35,066 nt of DNA from Acidobacteriota bacterium (GTDB lineage: Bacteria; Acidobacteriota; Vicinamibacteria; Vicinamibacterales; UBA2999). The translations under genes and the position numbers were made by a program. The DNA is taken from contig JACPTI010000033.1 of NCBI GenBank assembly GCA_016192845.1, forward strand, positions 1-35,066. The letters run 5' to 3'. The notes beneath the pieces are model-generated. The model was not told where the DNA came from. It saw only the letters and a program-made list of their open reading frames with translations, and made no database searches. Shown here piece by piece: positions 1 to 7,948 of the stretch (position 1 is its first letter; every line of letters starts with the position of its first letter).

Positions 1-51
1 GTGAGTGGCCGCCGCGCGGGTCCTGGCGCCGGGTTTCCCCAGCCGCGGCCA

Positions 52-80
52 CCCCAACGCGCAAAGAACGCGCGTCGGGG
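52..80. repeat. palindromic repeat, A-type (imperfect)
   Basis: CCCCAACGCGC (52-62), a 7-base AAAGAAC-like loop, then GCGCGTCGGGG (70-80). One mismatch in the arms. It belongs to the family also found at 258, 13032, 14173, 14653, 15031 and 15180. Confidence 0.7.
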
Positions 81-257
81 GCCCCGGCGTGCGGCGCCAC
101 AAGCGCGTGTCACGGGAGAGGCGCCTGCGCGGCGGCTGGGGAGGCCCCTCCCGGCGCCACCCGCCCCGAAATACCTCCGTCACTCACGTGCCTGCCGCGG
201 CGAGGCGAACGCGCACGGCGCGACCCGAGCGTCACGCGGCCCACGACGCCACCTGCA

Positions 258-286
258 CCCCACCGCGCAAAACACACGCGGTGGGG
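258..286. repeat. palindromic repeat, C-type
   Basis: CCCCACCGCG (258-267) pairs perfectly with CGCGGTGGGG (277-286). Relative to the A-type, the variable base is C and the partner base on the other arm has changed to G, so pairing is kept. Confidence 0.7.
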
Positions 287-504
287 GCCCCGCTCGCAGC
301 GCGGTCCGGCCACCGGAATCGGGCGGCGCTGATCGACTCACGTGAGTTCCGGGCTTTAGGGACTTGGCGGCCAGCGGCCGGCGGCAAAACGTTTTCGCGC
401 CATCCTACCGGGATTCGTGTAGAGTAGGGCGCAGTTTCGCAGGGCGTCGGCGCGCGCGGCCAACCGGGCCGAAGGCGGGGCGTCCAGTCCAGGAGGGCAC
501 ATAC

Positions 505-1527
505 ATGCGCATATTGCTCTTCGCGCTCCTTTTCCTGCCGCTTGCGCTGGGCAGCGCCGCTGCGCAGACCGGGAACGCCCAGGCGGGCAAGACGCTCTGG
601 GAGGGACCGGCCACCCAGTGCCGGAATTGCCACGGCCAGAACGGGGAGGGCGCATTCGGGCCCGACCTTGCGGGCCGTGGGTTGACCGTCGCTCAGTTCA
701 CGCGGGCCGTCCGACAGCCGTGGGGCATCATGCCGGGCTACATCGAGTCGCAGATCAGCGATGGGGACATTGCCGATCTGGTCGCCTACTTCAACGGCCT
801 CAAGCCGGCCGACAGGCCCGGGCCATGGCGGTTTGAAGTGCCGCAGGGCGCGCCGCGGGGCCAGGAGGTCGCACTCGCCACGATCGGCTGCGCGCAGTGC
901 CACGGTCCGATCCTGAACGGACCGCGGGCGAACGCGGGCGCGGTGGGCGCGGACTTCCGGTGGTTCTCGACCATGGTGTACGACCACGCCAAAGTGATGC
1001 CTGCGCACTGGAAGACGCTCGGCGAGCAGCCGGCGGTGCGCGTGCGCATGGGGACCTACTCGCGGACGCGCCTGCCGGAGGCGGTGCTGATGGAGGTCTT
1101 CAACTGGGCGAAGGACATCGGGTTCCGTCCCGACATTCAGGGACGGCTGAGTGCGGGCGTCCCCGGCGCTGATGGTGTGACGTACACGCTGAACGTCGAA
1201 AACATCGGACTGCAGGGTCGCGGACTCACCGCCGAGGATCTGACGATCAATCTCGTGGTGCCTGCGGGCGCCAACGTCGTCAGGACGACCGGCGCGAACT
1301 ATCAGGGCGTGCGCCAGGATGCGGACCTGAAGGCGAACGTCGCCGTCTGGCAGGTGAACCGGCTCGGGCCGAAGGAGCATCAGACGTATACGCTCACGCT
1401 GTCGCGCGCCGGAACCCAGAGCGACAACGTCCGCGGCGCCATCCGCTGGACCAAGCCGGCGGTGAAGACCGGTCCCGTCGATCAGGCCAACATCGCGCCC
1501 GCGCCGCTCGCGCCGGCAACGCAGTAA
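505..1527 (+). CDS. secreted di-haem cytochrome c domain protein
   Basis: A 340-residue exported protein with two c-type haem attachment sites, so probably a periplasmic electron carrier. Residues 1-21 form a signal peptide ending in AAAQ. The first haem site is CRNCH at residues 39-43, with a GIMPGY motif near residue 74 that could provide the axial Met; the second is CAQCH at 129-133. After about residue 205 the sequence changes to a beta-rich domain with alternating hydrophobics (YTLNVENIGL, LTINLVVP), resembling an immunoglobulin-like or DUF11-like fold rather than a third cytochrome. ATG 505 is chosen because AGGAGG lies at 491-496; an upstream in-frame start at 364 would have no signal peptide. 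A nested hairpin follows the gene, so it may be its own transcription unit. The haem sites are certain; the electron partner is unknown. Confidence 0.88.
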   Translation: MRILLFALLFLPLALGSAAAQTGNAQAGKTLWEGPATQCRNCHGQNGEGAFGPDLAGRGLTVAQFTRAVRQPWGIMPGYIESQISDGDIADLVAYFNGLKPADRPGPWRFEVPQGAPRGQEVALATIGCAQCHGPILNGPRANAGAVGADFRWFSTMVYDHAKVMPAHWKTLGEQPAVRVRMGTYSRTRLPEAVLMEVFNWAKDIGFRPDIQGRLSAGVPGADGVTYTLNVENIGLQGRGLTAEDLTINLVVPAGANVVRTTGANYQGVRQDADLKANVAVWQVNRLGPKEHQTYTLTLSRAGTQSDNVRGAIRWTKPAVKTGPVDQANIAPAPLAPATQ

Positions 1528-1549
1528 CCACCGGGCCTTACAGACAATT

Positions 1550-1592
1550 CGCCCATTCCCGGCTCCCCGCGACGGGGACCCGGGAATGGGCG
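1550..1592. terminator. nested hairpin between cytochrome and DUF5916 genes
   Basis: CGCCCATTCCCGG (1550-1562) pairs perfectly with CCGGGAATGGGCG (1580-1592), and CCCCG/CGGGG (1565-1569/1573-1577) pairs inside it. No T-tract follows, so it may be a factor-assisted terminator, an attenuating stem or an mRNA-stabilising hairpin. It ends 19 bases before the next start codon. Confidence 0.55.
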
Positions 1593-1611
1593 TTCGTGAC
1601 GCTGTCGCGCC

Positions 1612-3870
1612 ATGGCCGGGTGTCTCCCGTTCATTCTGTGTCTCGTCACGCTTGCCGCTGCCACATCGGCGGCGGGCCAAAGCGCCGCCGTCATCGAAGG
1701 GCCGGCGCCTCCCGACTTGCCCGAGGTGGTGGCGCGCGATGCCGAGGGGCGGGTGACCGTCCGCGCGGTGCGCCTCGCCGAGCCGCTCGTGCTCGACGGC
1801 CTGCTGCGCGATCCGGTGTATTCGCAAGTCCGGGCGATCAGCGACTTCATCCAGCAGGAGCCGCACGAGGGAGAGCCGGCGACCGAGCGCACCGAACTCT
1901 GGATCTTCTTCGACGATGCCACGCTGTATCTGTCGGTGCACTGCCTCGACAGCCAGCCCGATCAGATCATCGCCAACGAGATGCGGCGCGACGGCAACAT
2001 CTTCCAGAACGACAACATCCAATTCGTCATCGACACGTTCTACGACCGGCGGAGCGGCTTCTCCTTTCAGACCAATGCTCTGGGTGCCCTGCGCGATCAG
2101 GAGATCAGCGACGAGCGGACGACGAATACGGACTGGAACACCGTCTGGGACGTCAGAGCTGCGCGAACCGACGACGGGTGGAGCGCCGAGTTGGCCGTCC
2201 CGTTCAAGTCGCTCCGATACCGGGCGAGCGGACCGCAGATCTGGGGCATCAACGTGCAGCGCGTGGCGCGCTCGAAGAACGAACGATCGTTTCTCTCGGG
2301 CGTGCCCGCGTCGTATGGCGGCCGCGGCATCAACAAGCTGTCGTCCGCGGCCACGCTGGTCGGCCTCGAGGTTCCGCCGTCGGGCAGAAACCTCGAGATC
2401 AAGCCATACGCGATCTCCGCGGTGACGACCAATCGCCAGGTCACTCCCGCCATCTCGAACGACGTGAGCGGTGACGCGGGCCTCGACGTCAAGTACGGGC
2501 TGACCCGGGGCCTGACCGCCGATTTCACCTACAACACCGACTTCGCACAGGTGGAGGAGGACGAGCAGCAGGTGAATCTCACCAGGTTCAGCCTCTTCTT
2601 CCCGGAGAAGCGCGACTTCTTCCTCGAAGGCCAGGGGATCTTCCAATTCGGTCCGAGCCGGGAGAGCTCGTTTTCGGGCGCTGCGACCACGCTGCTGCCC
2701 GTGGTGTTCTTCAGCCGCCAGATCGGCCTCAGCCGCGGCCAGAAGGTCCCCATTCTTGCCGGGGGTCGCGTGACCGGACGCCAGGGACGCTACGCCGTGG
2801 GCGCCCTCAACATCCAGACGAAAGAGGCGCCGGCCGCCGGCGCCGCCGCCACCAACTTCTCCGTCGTGCGCCTGCGCCGCGACGTCCTGCGGCGCAGCGC
2901 CATCGGCTTCATCGGCACGCACCGGTCGCCGCGTGCCGTGGGCCAGGCGTCCAACCAGATCGTCGGCGTCGACGCGGCGCTGGCCTTCTACGAAAACGTG
3001 ACGATCAACAGCTACTACGCTCGAAGCCGGACGCCCGGACGGCGGGGCGAGGAGGCCAGCTATCTGGGGCAGTTTGCGTATGCAGGCGACCGGTACGGCA
3101 TGAACCTCGAGCACCTCTCCGTCGGCGACGCGTTCAACCCGGAGATCGGGTTCCTGCGCCGCGAAGCCTTTCGGCGCAGCTACGCGCACGGGCGCTTCAG
3201 CCCGCGGCCGCGCTCGAACCCCTGGCTCCGGAAGTATTCGATCGAAGGGAGCATCGATTACATCACCGATCCCGACGGGAGGCTGGAAACACGCGAGGCG
3301 CAGGCGTCGTCGCGAATCGAATTCAACAACGGCGGTTTCTGGTGGAGCGACTACACCCGAAACTACGAGCTGATCGAGAGGCCGTTCGAGATTGCCAAGG
3401 GGATCGTCATCGCGCCGGGCCAGTACCGGTTCCACGGGATCCAGAGCACGTTCTACGTCCCGCCCCAGTGGCGATTCACCGGTCGGATCAACGGCTCGAG
3501 CGGCACCTTCTACGGAGGCACGCGCCGCGAGGTCGGCTACGACGGCCGCGTGGAGGTGACCTCCCAGCTCGCGGTAGAACCACGCGTGTCGATCAACTGG
3601 GTCGACCTCCCGGTCGGTCGATTCACGACCCGCCTGCTCGGATCCCGCGTGACGTACACCATGACCACGCGGGCGGCGCTGAGCGCGCTGGTGCAGTACA
3701 ACTCGAGCAACAGCACCTTATCCTCGAACGTCCGGTTCCGCTGGGAGTACCGTCCGGGGAGCGATCTCTTCGTGGTGTACTCCGATGGGCACGAGGTCGT
3801 CAGTCCGCGGCCCATCGCGCTGCAGAGCCGCGCCTTCGTTGTGAAGATGACGAGGCTGTTCCGCTTCTAG
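1612..3870 (+). CDS. DUF5916 outer-membrane protein with CBM9-like N-terminal domain
   Basis: A 752-residue exported protein. Residues 1-23 are a signal peptide ending ATSAAGQ. Residues about 50-240 match the carbohydrate-binding family 9-like module typical of DUF5916 proteins (LDGLLRDPVY, WIFFDDATLYLSVHC, IQFVIDTFYD, ELAVPFKSLRY, WGINVQR). From about residue 265 the chain shows the long alternating beta pattern of an outer-membrane barrel, including KRDFFLEGQGIFQFG, and it ends in Phe as many outer-membrane beta-barrels do. Known DUF5916 proteins have this two-part layout, but their substrate is not established. ATG 1612 fits the signal peptide although no good ribosome binding site precedes it; the strong hairpin at 1550-1592 lies just upstream. 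The stop codon is followed directly by a TAGGCAG repeat array. Confidence 0.85.
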   Translation: MAGCLPFILCLVTLAAATSAAGQSAAVIEGPAPPDLPEVVARDAEGRVTVRAVRLAEPLVLDGLLRDPVYSQVRAISDFIQQEPHEGEPATERTELWIFFDDATLYLSVHCLDSQPDQIIANEMRRDGNIFQNDNIQFVIDTFYDRRSGFSFQTNALGALRDQEISDERTTNTDWNTVWDVRAARTDDGWSAELAVPFKSLRYRASGPQIWGINVQRVARSKNERSFLSGVPASYGGRGINKLSSAATLVGLEVPPSGRNLEIKPYAISAVTTNRQVTPAISNDVSGDAGLDVKYGLTRGLTADFTYNTDFAQVEEDEQQVNLTRFSLFFPEKRDFFLEGQGIFQFGPSRESSFSGAATTLLPVVFFSRQIGLSRGQKVPILAGGRVTGRQGRYAVGALNIQTKEAPAAGAAATNFSVVRLRRDVLRRSAIGFIGTHRSPRAVGQASNQIVGVDAALAFYENVTINSYYARSRTPGRRGEEASYLGQFAYAGDRYGMNLEHLSVGDAFNPEIGFLRREAFRRSYAHGRFSPRPRSNPWLRKYSIEGSIDYITDPDGRLETREAQASSRIEFNNGGFWWSDYTRNYELIERPFEIAKGIVIAPGQYRFHGIQSTFYVPPQWRFTGRINGSSGTFYGGTRREVGYDGRVEVTSQLAVEPRVSINWVDLPVGRFTTRLLGSRVTYTMTTRAALSALVQYNSSNSTLSSNVRFRWEYRPGSDLFVVYSDGHEVVSPRPIALQSRAFVVKMTRLFRF

Positions 3871-3937
3871 TAGGCAGTAGGCAGTAGGCAGTCGGTAGTA
3901 GGCAGTGAACGGCGGCGGTTCACTGCCTACTGCCTAC
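3871..3937. repeat. inverted TAGGCAG heptamer arrays between convergent genes
   Basis: Tandem TAGGCAG units (3871-3877, 3878-3884, 3885-3891, a variant TCGGTAG, then 3899-3905) begin directly after the stop codon of the DUF5916 gene. Two units in opposite orientation (3923-3936) sit one base from the TAA of the convergent M20 gene. AGTAGGCAGTGAAC (3897-3910) and GTTCACTGCCTACT (3919-3932) form a perfect 14-bp stem with an 8-base loop, so the block can act as a bidirectional hairpin. Confidence 0.85.
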
Positions 3938-5461
3938 TTACATCGTGAGCACCGCGGCGATCGTGAGGATGCCCGTGAAGAGGTGGCCGAGCCGGAGGTT
4001 CTCGTTCTCCGCGGCCTGATTGTTGTCGAAGTTGACGGTCGGCAGCACGATCGCCGGCGCGCCCATCGCCTCGATGAACTGCGGGGTGCTTACCCGCTGC
4101 CCCATCGTCCGGATCAGCACCGGCGGCTCGCCCAGCATGCGCGTCACGGCTGCAGTGACAAGCTGCGCCTCCGGCGCCAGGGGCGGCGTGCGCCAGGCGT
4201 CGCCCGCGCCGCCGCGCAGCACCACCTTGACGAGGTGCGGGTACCGGTTGCGCGTCTCATCGTCGGGCTCGGAGTGGATGACGTGGTACCCCTGCGCGCG
4301 GATGTGCGCCAGGACCTTCTCGGCCATCGCCTTGGCGGGCGTCTCCTTCACCAGGCGCACCTCCAGGAAGGCGGTCGCGCGATCGGGAATGACGACCGTC
4401 GCGGCGCCGCCGATCACGCCGCTCGCCAGCCCCCGGATGTTCAGCGCGGGCAACTGCAGCGCCTGCTGCAGCGACAGGTCTTTGCGCTCGGGCGCGGCGA
4501 TGCCGAGGACCTTCATCAGGCTGGCGGGCTCGTCCGGCACCGCGTCGAGCATCGCCTGCTCCTCGGCCGTCAACGGGCTCACGCCGTCGTAGAACCCCGG
4601 GACGAGGACGCGTCCCTCGTCGTCTTTCATCGACGCCAGCAGCCGGGCCAACCGAAGCGCCGGGTTGGGGACCCAGTTGCCGTAGTTGCCGCTGTTGACG
4701 CCCACCTTCGGTCCGTACACGGTGAGATCGAGCGCCAGCAGCCCGCGGACGCCGAACGCGACGGTCGGGCGGCCGCTCGGATGCGCCGGGCCTTCCAGCA
4801 GGACCATCAGGTTCGCCGTCAGCTTGTCGCGATATCGCGGAAAGGCCGCCGTCAGGCTCGCCGAGCTCACCTCGGCGTCGAACAGGACGCGCACGTTTGA
4901 CGAAGGCGCCACGCCGGCGGCTTTCAGGCCGTCGATCGCAGCCAGGAGCGCGACAATCGGCGCCTTGTCGTCGGCGACGGACCGCCCGTAGAGCCGCCAG
5001 TTCGGCTCGAACTTCATGATCGAGCGCACTCCCGTGATGTCCTTCGCGCCCTCCTCCAGGCGGCCCGAGCGAAGGACGGGAACGAACGGATTGGCCTGCT
5101 TCCACGCGCGCAGGTCGACCGGCTGGCCGTCGTAATGCGCCCAGACGAGCAGCGTGCGCTTCGCACCGGGCACGCGCAGCTCCCCCCAGACGAGCGGATT
5201 GGCATCGGTCTCGAGAATCTCCGTGGTGAAGCCCCGCCGGCGCAGCAGGTCGCGGAGAAGCTGGACGTTGCGGCGGATGTTCTCGGTGTCGGCGGCCGTG
5301 TTCGGAATCGAGACCAGGTCGACCAGCTCCGACACGATCGCGCGCTGGTTCGACGCGATGTAGCGGTCGAGCGCGGCACGGACGTCCTGGGCCGGCGCAA
5401 TCGCCCCGCCCGCGAGCAGGAGGATGAGTACGAGTCCGGCACGGCGCGGCTGGCCAATCAT
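3938..5461 (-). CDS. secreted M20-family metallopeptidase, possibly inactive
   Basis: A 507-residue exported protein of the M20/M25/M40 family, whose members hydrolyse peptide or amide bonds with two metal ions. The signal peptide is MIGQPRRAG... to APAQ. The first metal motif is intact (VWAHYDGQP), as is the second (GRSVADDKAP). At the usual catalytic Glu-Glu motif, which I recall in related proteins as EGEEExGS, this protein reads LFDAEVSSAS, consistent with two codons lost and the general base gone. Near the C terminus NNQAAENENLRLG stands where relatives as I recall carry a His (NNQHAxNENLRLG). The fold is therefore clear, but activity is doubtful. ATG 5461 is chosen because GGAGGAG lies 8 bases upstream; an in-frame start at 5605 would overlap the divergent neighbour. 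Convergent with the DUF5916 gene. Confidence 0.82.
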   Translation of the reverse strand: MIGQPRRAGLVLILLLAGGAIAPAQDVRAALDRYIASNQRAIVSELVDLVSIPNTAADTENIRRNVQLLRDLLRRRGFTTEILETDANPLVWGELRVPGAKRTLLVWAHYDGQPVDLRAWKQANPFVPVLRSGRLEEGAKDITGVRSIMKFEPNWRLYGRSVADDKAPIVALLAAIDGLKAAGVAPSSNVRVLFDAEVSSASLTAAFPRYRDKLTANLMVLLEGPAHPSGRPTVAFGVRGLLALDLTVYGPKVGVNSGNYGNWVPNPALRLARLLASMKDDEGRVLVPGFYDGVSPLTAEEQAMLDAVPDEPASLMKVLGIAAPERKDLSLQQALQLPALNIRGLASGVIGGAATVVIPDRATAFLEVRLVKETPAKAMAEKVLAHIRAQGYHVIHSEPDDETRNRYPHLVKVVLRGGAGDAWRTPPLAPEAQLVTAAVTRMLGEPPVLIRTMGQRVSTPQFIEAMGAPAIVLPTVNFDNNQAAENENLRLGHLFTGILTIAAVLTM

Positions 5462-5485
5462 GTCCCGCTCTCCTCCGTGCGAGCG

Positions 5486-5491
5486 ATTATA
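5486..5491 (-). promoter_or_regulatory. -10 box TATAAT for the M20 gene
   Basis: On the minus strand a perfect TATAAT stands 25 bases upstream of the ATG at 5461, followed by the GGAGGAG ribosome binding site. The position 17 bases further upstream (TCCGCA) is a poor -35. The 70-bp divergent spacer also holds TAGAGT at 5501-5506, a weak -10 candidate for the plus-strand NHL gene. Confidence 0.5.
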
Positions 5492-5531
5492 CGCTTGGTG
5501 TAGAGTTATGCGGACTTCCGGAGGAGGAGCC

Positions 5532-6659
5532 ATGAAGCGCGCGCACATCCACGTTGCCGTCGTTACAGCCGTGATCCTCGTCGCCGCGGCCGGCGCAGCC
5601 CGCATCGCCGATCAGAGGGATGTCGTCTCGGCGCAGGCGCGCAGCCTCCCGGTGTTCGAGGTCGACAAGGCCTGGCCCAAAGTGCCGCCGAAGTGGAAGC
5701 TCGGCGACCCATCCAGTTTTGCCATCGACGCCAAGGACAACGTGTGGCTGCTCCACCGGCCACGCACGCTGCTCAAGCCCGAGGAGGCGAAGATGGCGGC
5801 GCCGCCGGTCATCGTGTTCGACCAGGCGGGCAACTTCGTCAGGGCGTGGGGTGGTGACGCGCCCGGCTACCAGTGGCCCGAGCGGGAGCACGGGATCCAC
5901 ATCGATCACCGCGGCTTCGTCTGGGTGACCGGCAACAACTGTCCCACCAACGGCATCAAGAACCTCCGGCCGGTCGCCGACGACCAGATCGTGAAGTTCA
6001 CGCAGGAGGGGAAGTTCGTCCGGCAGGTCGGCCGCACCAGCGAGAGCAAGGGGAACGCCGACACGCGAAACGTGCACCGCGCGGCCGACGTGTGGGTGCA
6101 TGCGCCGACCAACGAGGCGTTCGTCGCCGACGGCTACGGCAACCGCCGCGTCGCCGTGTTCGACGCCGACACGGGCGCCTTCAAGCGGATGTGGGGCGCC
6201 TTCGGCAACGCGCCGACCGACGAAGACAACTGCATGGTGATGACGCCGAAGACGTTCCCGGCCGGCCCGGGCCCGCAGCAGTTCAACATCGTCCACGCGC
6301 TGCGCGTGTCGAAGGACGGCATGGTGTACGTCGCCGATCGCGAGAACCGTCGCGTCCAGGTCTTCACGATGCAGGGCAAGTTCGTCAACCAGCTCATCAA
6401 GACCGACACGCCGTTCGCGCGCAACCTGGCGCTGTCACACGACGCGGACCAGCAGTTCCTCTACGTCGGCAACGGCCAGGAGATCTCGATCGTCGATCGC
6501 AAGGCGCTGACGATCGTGGGCGCCATCAGGGTCCCCGGGCTGATCGGCGCCGGCCACCAGATCGCGACCGACTCGAAGGGGAACCTCTACATCGCGGCCA
6601 CCGGCAACGGGATGCAGAAGCTCGCGTTCAAGGGGATGTCGACGGCGCCGACGCGGTAA
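5532..6659 (+). CDS. secreted NHL-repeat beta-propeller protein
   Basis: A 375-residue exported protein. An N-terminal hydrophobic segment (VAVVTAVILVAAAGAA) serves as signal peptide or membrane anchor. The rest consists of NHL-type blades: PSSFAIDAKDNVWLLHR, HGIHIDHRGFVWVTGN, DVWVHAPTNEAFVADGYGN with RRVAVFDADTG, ALRVSKDGMVYVADRENRRV, NLALSHDADQQFLYVGN and HQIATDSKGNLYIAATGN, which fits a six-bladed propeller. Such proteins act as periplasmic binding scaffolds or lyases; no catalytic residues are evident. ATG 5532 follows GGAGGAGG with good spacing. Divergent from the M20 gene, with which it may share control. No downstream gene on its strand before the repeat block at 6673. Confidence 0.85.
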   Translation: MKRAHIHVAVVTAVILVAAAGAARIADQRDVVSAQARSLPVFEVDKAWPKVPPKWKLGDPSSFAIDAKDNVWLLHRPRTLLKPEEAKMAAPPVIVFDQAGNFVRAWGGDAPGYQWPEREHGIHIDHRGFVWVTGNNCPTNGIKNLRPVADDQIVKFTQEGKFVRQVGRTSESKGNADTRNVHRAADVWVHAPTNEAFVADGYGNRRVAVFDADTGAFKRMWGAFGNAPTDEDNCMVMTPKTFPAGPGPQQFNIVHALRVSKDGMVYVADRENRRVQVFTMQGKFVNQLIKTDTPFARNLALSHDADQQFLYVGNGQEISIVDRKALTIVGAIRVPGLIGAGHQIATDSKGNLYIAATGNGMQKLAFKGMSTAPTR

Positions 6660-6672
6660 GGCTGCGCCCGGG

Positions 6673-6879
6673 CGTACGTGGCGTCCGGCTTTAGTCCCAC
6701 GTGCCAGGTCTAAACCCACCGCCTTTCAGGCGGTAAGCTTTCAGCAGGTCCGATCTGATCGGCTGCATCGAGCTAACGAGCACGTGGGACTAGCGATGCG
6801 CGCGCCGTGGCGCCGTTCAACCGAATCGGCGTTGGCGGTGAAGCGTGTCTGGTCCGGCTGAAGCCGGACGCTACGTACG
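6673..6879. repeat. nested inverted-repeat block (GTCCGGC/TACGTA family)
   Basis: The block is bounded by near-complementary arms: CGTACGTGGCGTCCGGCTTT (from 6673) and CTGAAGCCGGACGCTACGTA (from 6858). Inside, AGTCCCACGTGC (6693-6704) pairs perfectly with GCACGTGGGACT (6780-6791), and ACCGCC...GGCGGT forms a small stem at about 6718-6734. It fills the space between the NHL gene and the convergent DUF6644 gene. The outer unit recurs at 20217-20310. No protein is encoded inside. Confidence 0.7.
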
Positions 6880-6883
6880 TCTG

Positions 6884-7360
6884 CTAGCCCGAAAAGCCGA
6901 TCCAGCGGCCGCCCCAGCCGACGGTCGACCAGAGCGCGATCGACGTGAGGCCAACCGCCCGGTTCCAGACCGGTGAGAAGCGCCCGTCCGGCGCGCCCGC
7001 CACGGCACGCCGCAGCGTGAAGGTGAAGGTGACGGCGAAGACGAGCGACGTCATCTTCGTCCAGAACGCGAAGCTGTAGTAGCACTTGATCGCTTCGGAC
7101 AGGAACAGCGGGATCCCCGATGCAACCATCAGCGCAAGGCTGGCGATCACCCACGGCTGCATGTCGCGGGCGAGCCGCGACACGGGATGATTGCGGAGCC
7201 CGAGCCCGAGCAGCCGGAAATCGACGACGAGGATGGCGCCGCCGATCACGGCAAGCCCGACGAGGTGAAACGCCTCCACCACCGGAAACAGCCAGAGCGA
7301 GCCGCGCACCGCTTCGCCCATCGCGCTGGCCTCGAGCCTCTCGAACAGCGGCAGCAGCAT
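6884..7360 (-). CDS. DUF6644-like integral membrane protein (second of pair)
   Basis: A 158-residue protein with four hydrophobic segments: about 22-50, 66-86, 97-113 and 135-150. It shares with its upstream neighbour the pattern E-x2-H followed by G-rich helix and D(F/L)RLLGL, plus a W near a VAS-G helix (PWVIASLALMVASG), which identifies a DUF6644-like family member; function is not established. GGAG at the stop codon of the upstream gene, TAGGAGACATCGATG, provides the ribosome binding site, so the two are translationally coupled. The conserved membrane-embedded His could bind haem, which is a guess from its placement only. The gene ends next to the nested repeat block at 6673-6879. Confidence 0.8.
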   Translation of the reverse strand: MLLPLFERLEASAMGEAVRGSLWLFPVVEAFHLVGLAVIGGAILVVDFRLLGLGLRNHPVSRLARDMQPWVIASLALMVASGIPLFLSEAIKCYYSFAFWTKMTSLVFAVTFTFTLRRAVAGAPDGRFSPVWNRAVGLTSIALWSTVGWGGRWIGFSG

Positions 7361-7369
7361 CGATGTCTC

Positions 7370-7936
7370 CTACTGCGAGTACGGGTCGATCATGTCGGGC
7401 GTGCACCCGGCAACCGCGTTGATGAGCGGCGGCTGCCGCTTCCCGCAGTCGAACCAGTTGTACGCAATCATCCGTCCCGAAAAGACAATCGCCGTCCAGA
7501 GCACGAGCGACAAGAGCCCCGTCACCCACACGGCGCGTGGCGGCGGCACGGTCGTATCCCAGGCCCCGACCGTGCGGTACGTCCACCTGTGGAAGACGAA
7601 CGCGTTGAGCCCCGCCAGGACGAGCAGCACGGCCTTGGCGCGGAAGAAGACGTTGTGGTAGGTGCGGAACGGAATCGCGAGGACCAGCAGTACGCCGCTC
7701 GCCACCATCACCGTAAAGCCGACCTTCGTCCACGGGAGCACCCGGCGGGTCATGTGCGTCACGGGCACCTCGGGGAAGACGAGGCCGAGCAGCCGCAGGT
7801 CGAGCAGCGCCGCGAAGCCGACGAAGAGGCACAGCGCCCAGACGTGAATCGATTCGACGATCGCGTAGGCGTACTGCGACTCGTGGAGCGCAATACTCCA
7901 CTCGGTTTCCGCCAGCCACTGCATGACCGAGGACAT
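7370..7936 (-). CDS. DUF6644-like integral membrane protein (first of pair)
   Basis: A 188-residue membrane protein, paralogous to the product of 6884-7360. Shared signs are ESIHVWALCLFVGFAALLDL near residues 28-47 (E-x2-H and DLRLLGL) and PWTKVGFTVMVASGVLL at about 68-84. It has four predicted membrane segments and an additional C-terminal hydrophilic tail with two Cys (FDCGKRQ, AGCTPDM) absent from the partner. The start ATG at 7936 lacks a clear ribosome binding site; Met5 is an alternative. It lies 12 bases after the secreted GRWEG protein gene and 9 bases before its paralogue, making a three-gene operon. A heterodimeric membrane complex with the secreted partner is plausible but unproved. 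Confidence 0.8.
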   Translation of the reverse strand: MSSVMQWLAETEWSIALHESQYAYAIVESIHVWALCLFVGFAALLDLRLLGLVFPEVPVTHMTRRVLPWTKVGFTVMVASGVLLVLAIPFRTYHNVFFRAKAVLLVLAGLNAFVFHRWTYRTVGAWDTTVPPPRAVWVTGLLSLVLWTAIVFSGRMIAYNWFDCGKRQPPLINAVAGCTPDMIDPYSQ

Positions 7937-7948
7937 GAAGAAGGGAGC

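Larger units (their letters stand above)
1..504. other. non-coding stretch with two palindromes
   Basis: I see no gene I can support here; the open frames on both strands are Arg/Pro/Ala-rich frames of GC-rich DNA without a ribosome binding site or recognisable motif. The stretch holds two copies of the CCCCANCGCG palindrome (52-80 and 258-286) and, at 491-496, the AGGAGG that serves the cytochrome gene starting at 505. The 3' end of an unseen upstream gene could reach into the first bases, but nothing shows it. Confidence 0.6.

Noticed and set aside
232..3435. A 1067-codon open frame on the minus strand
   Set aside because: It lies opposite the cytochrome and DUF5916 genes, both with signal peptides and motifs; its own translation is Arg/Asp/Val/Ala-rich and carries no domain. 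It is a GC-driven antisense frame.
3871..3937. TAGGCAG arrays as a CRISPR
   Set aside because: Units are seven bases with no spacers, and no cas gene is present.
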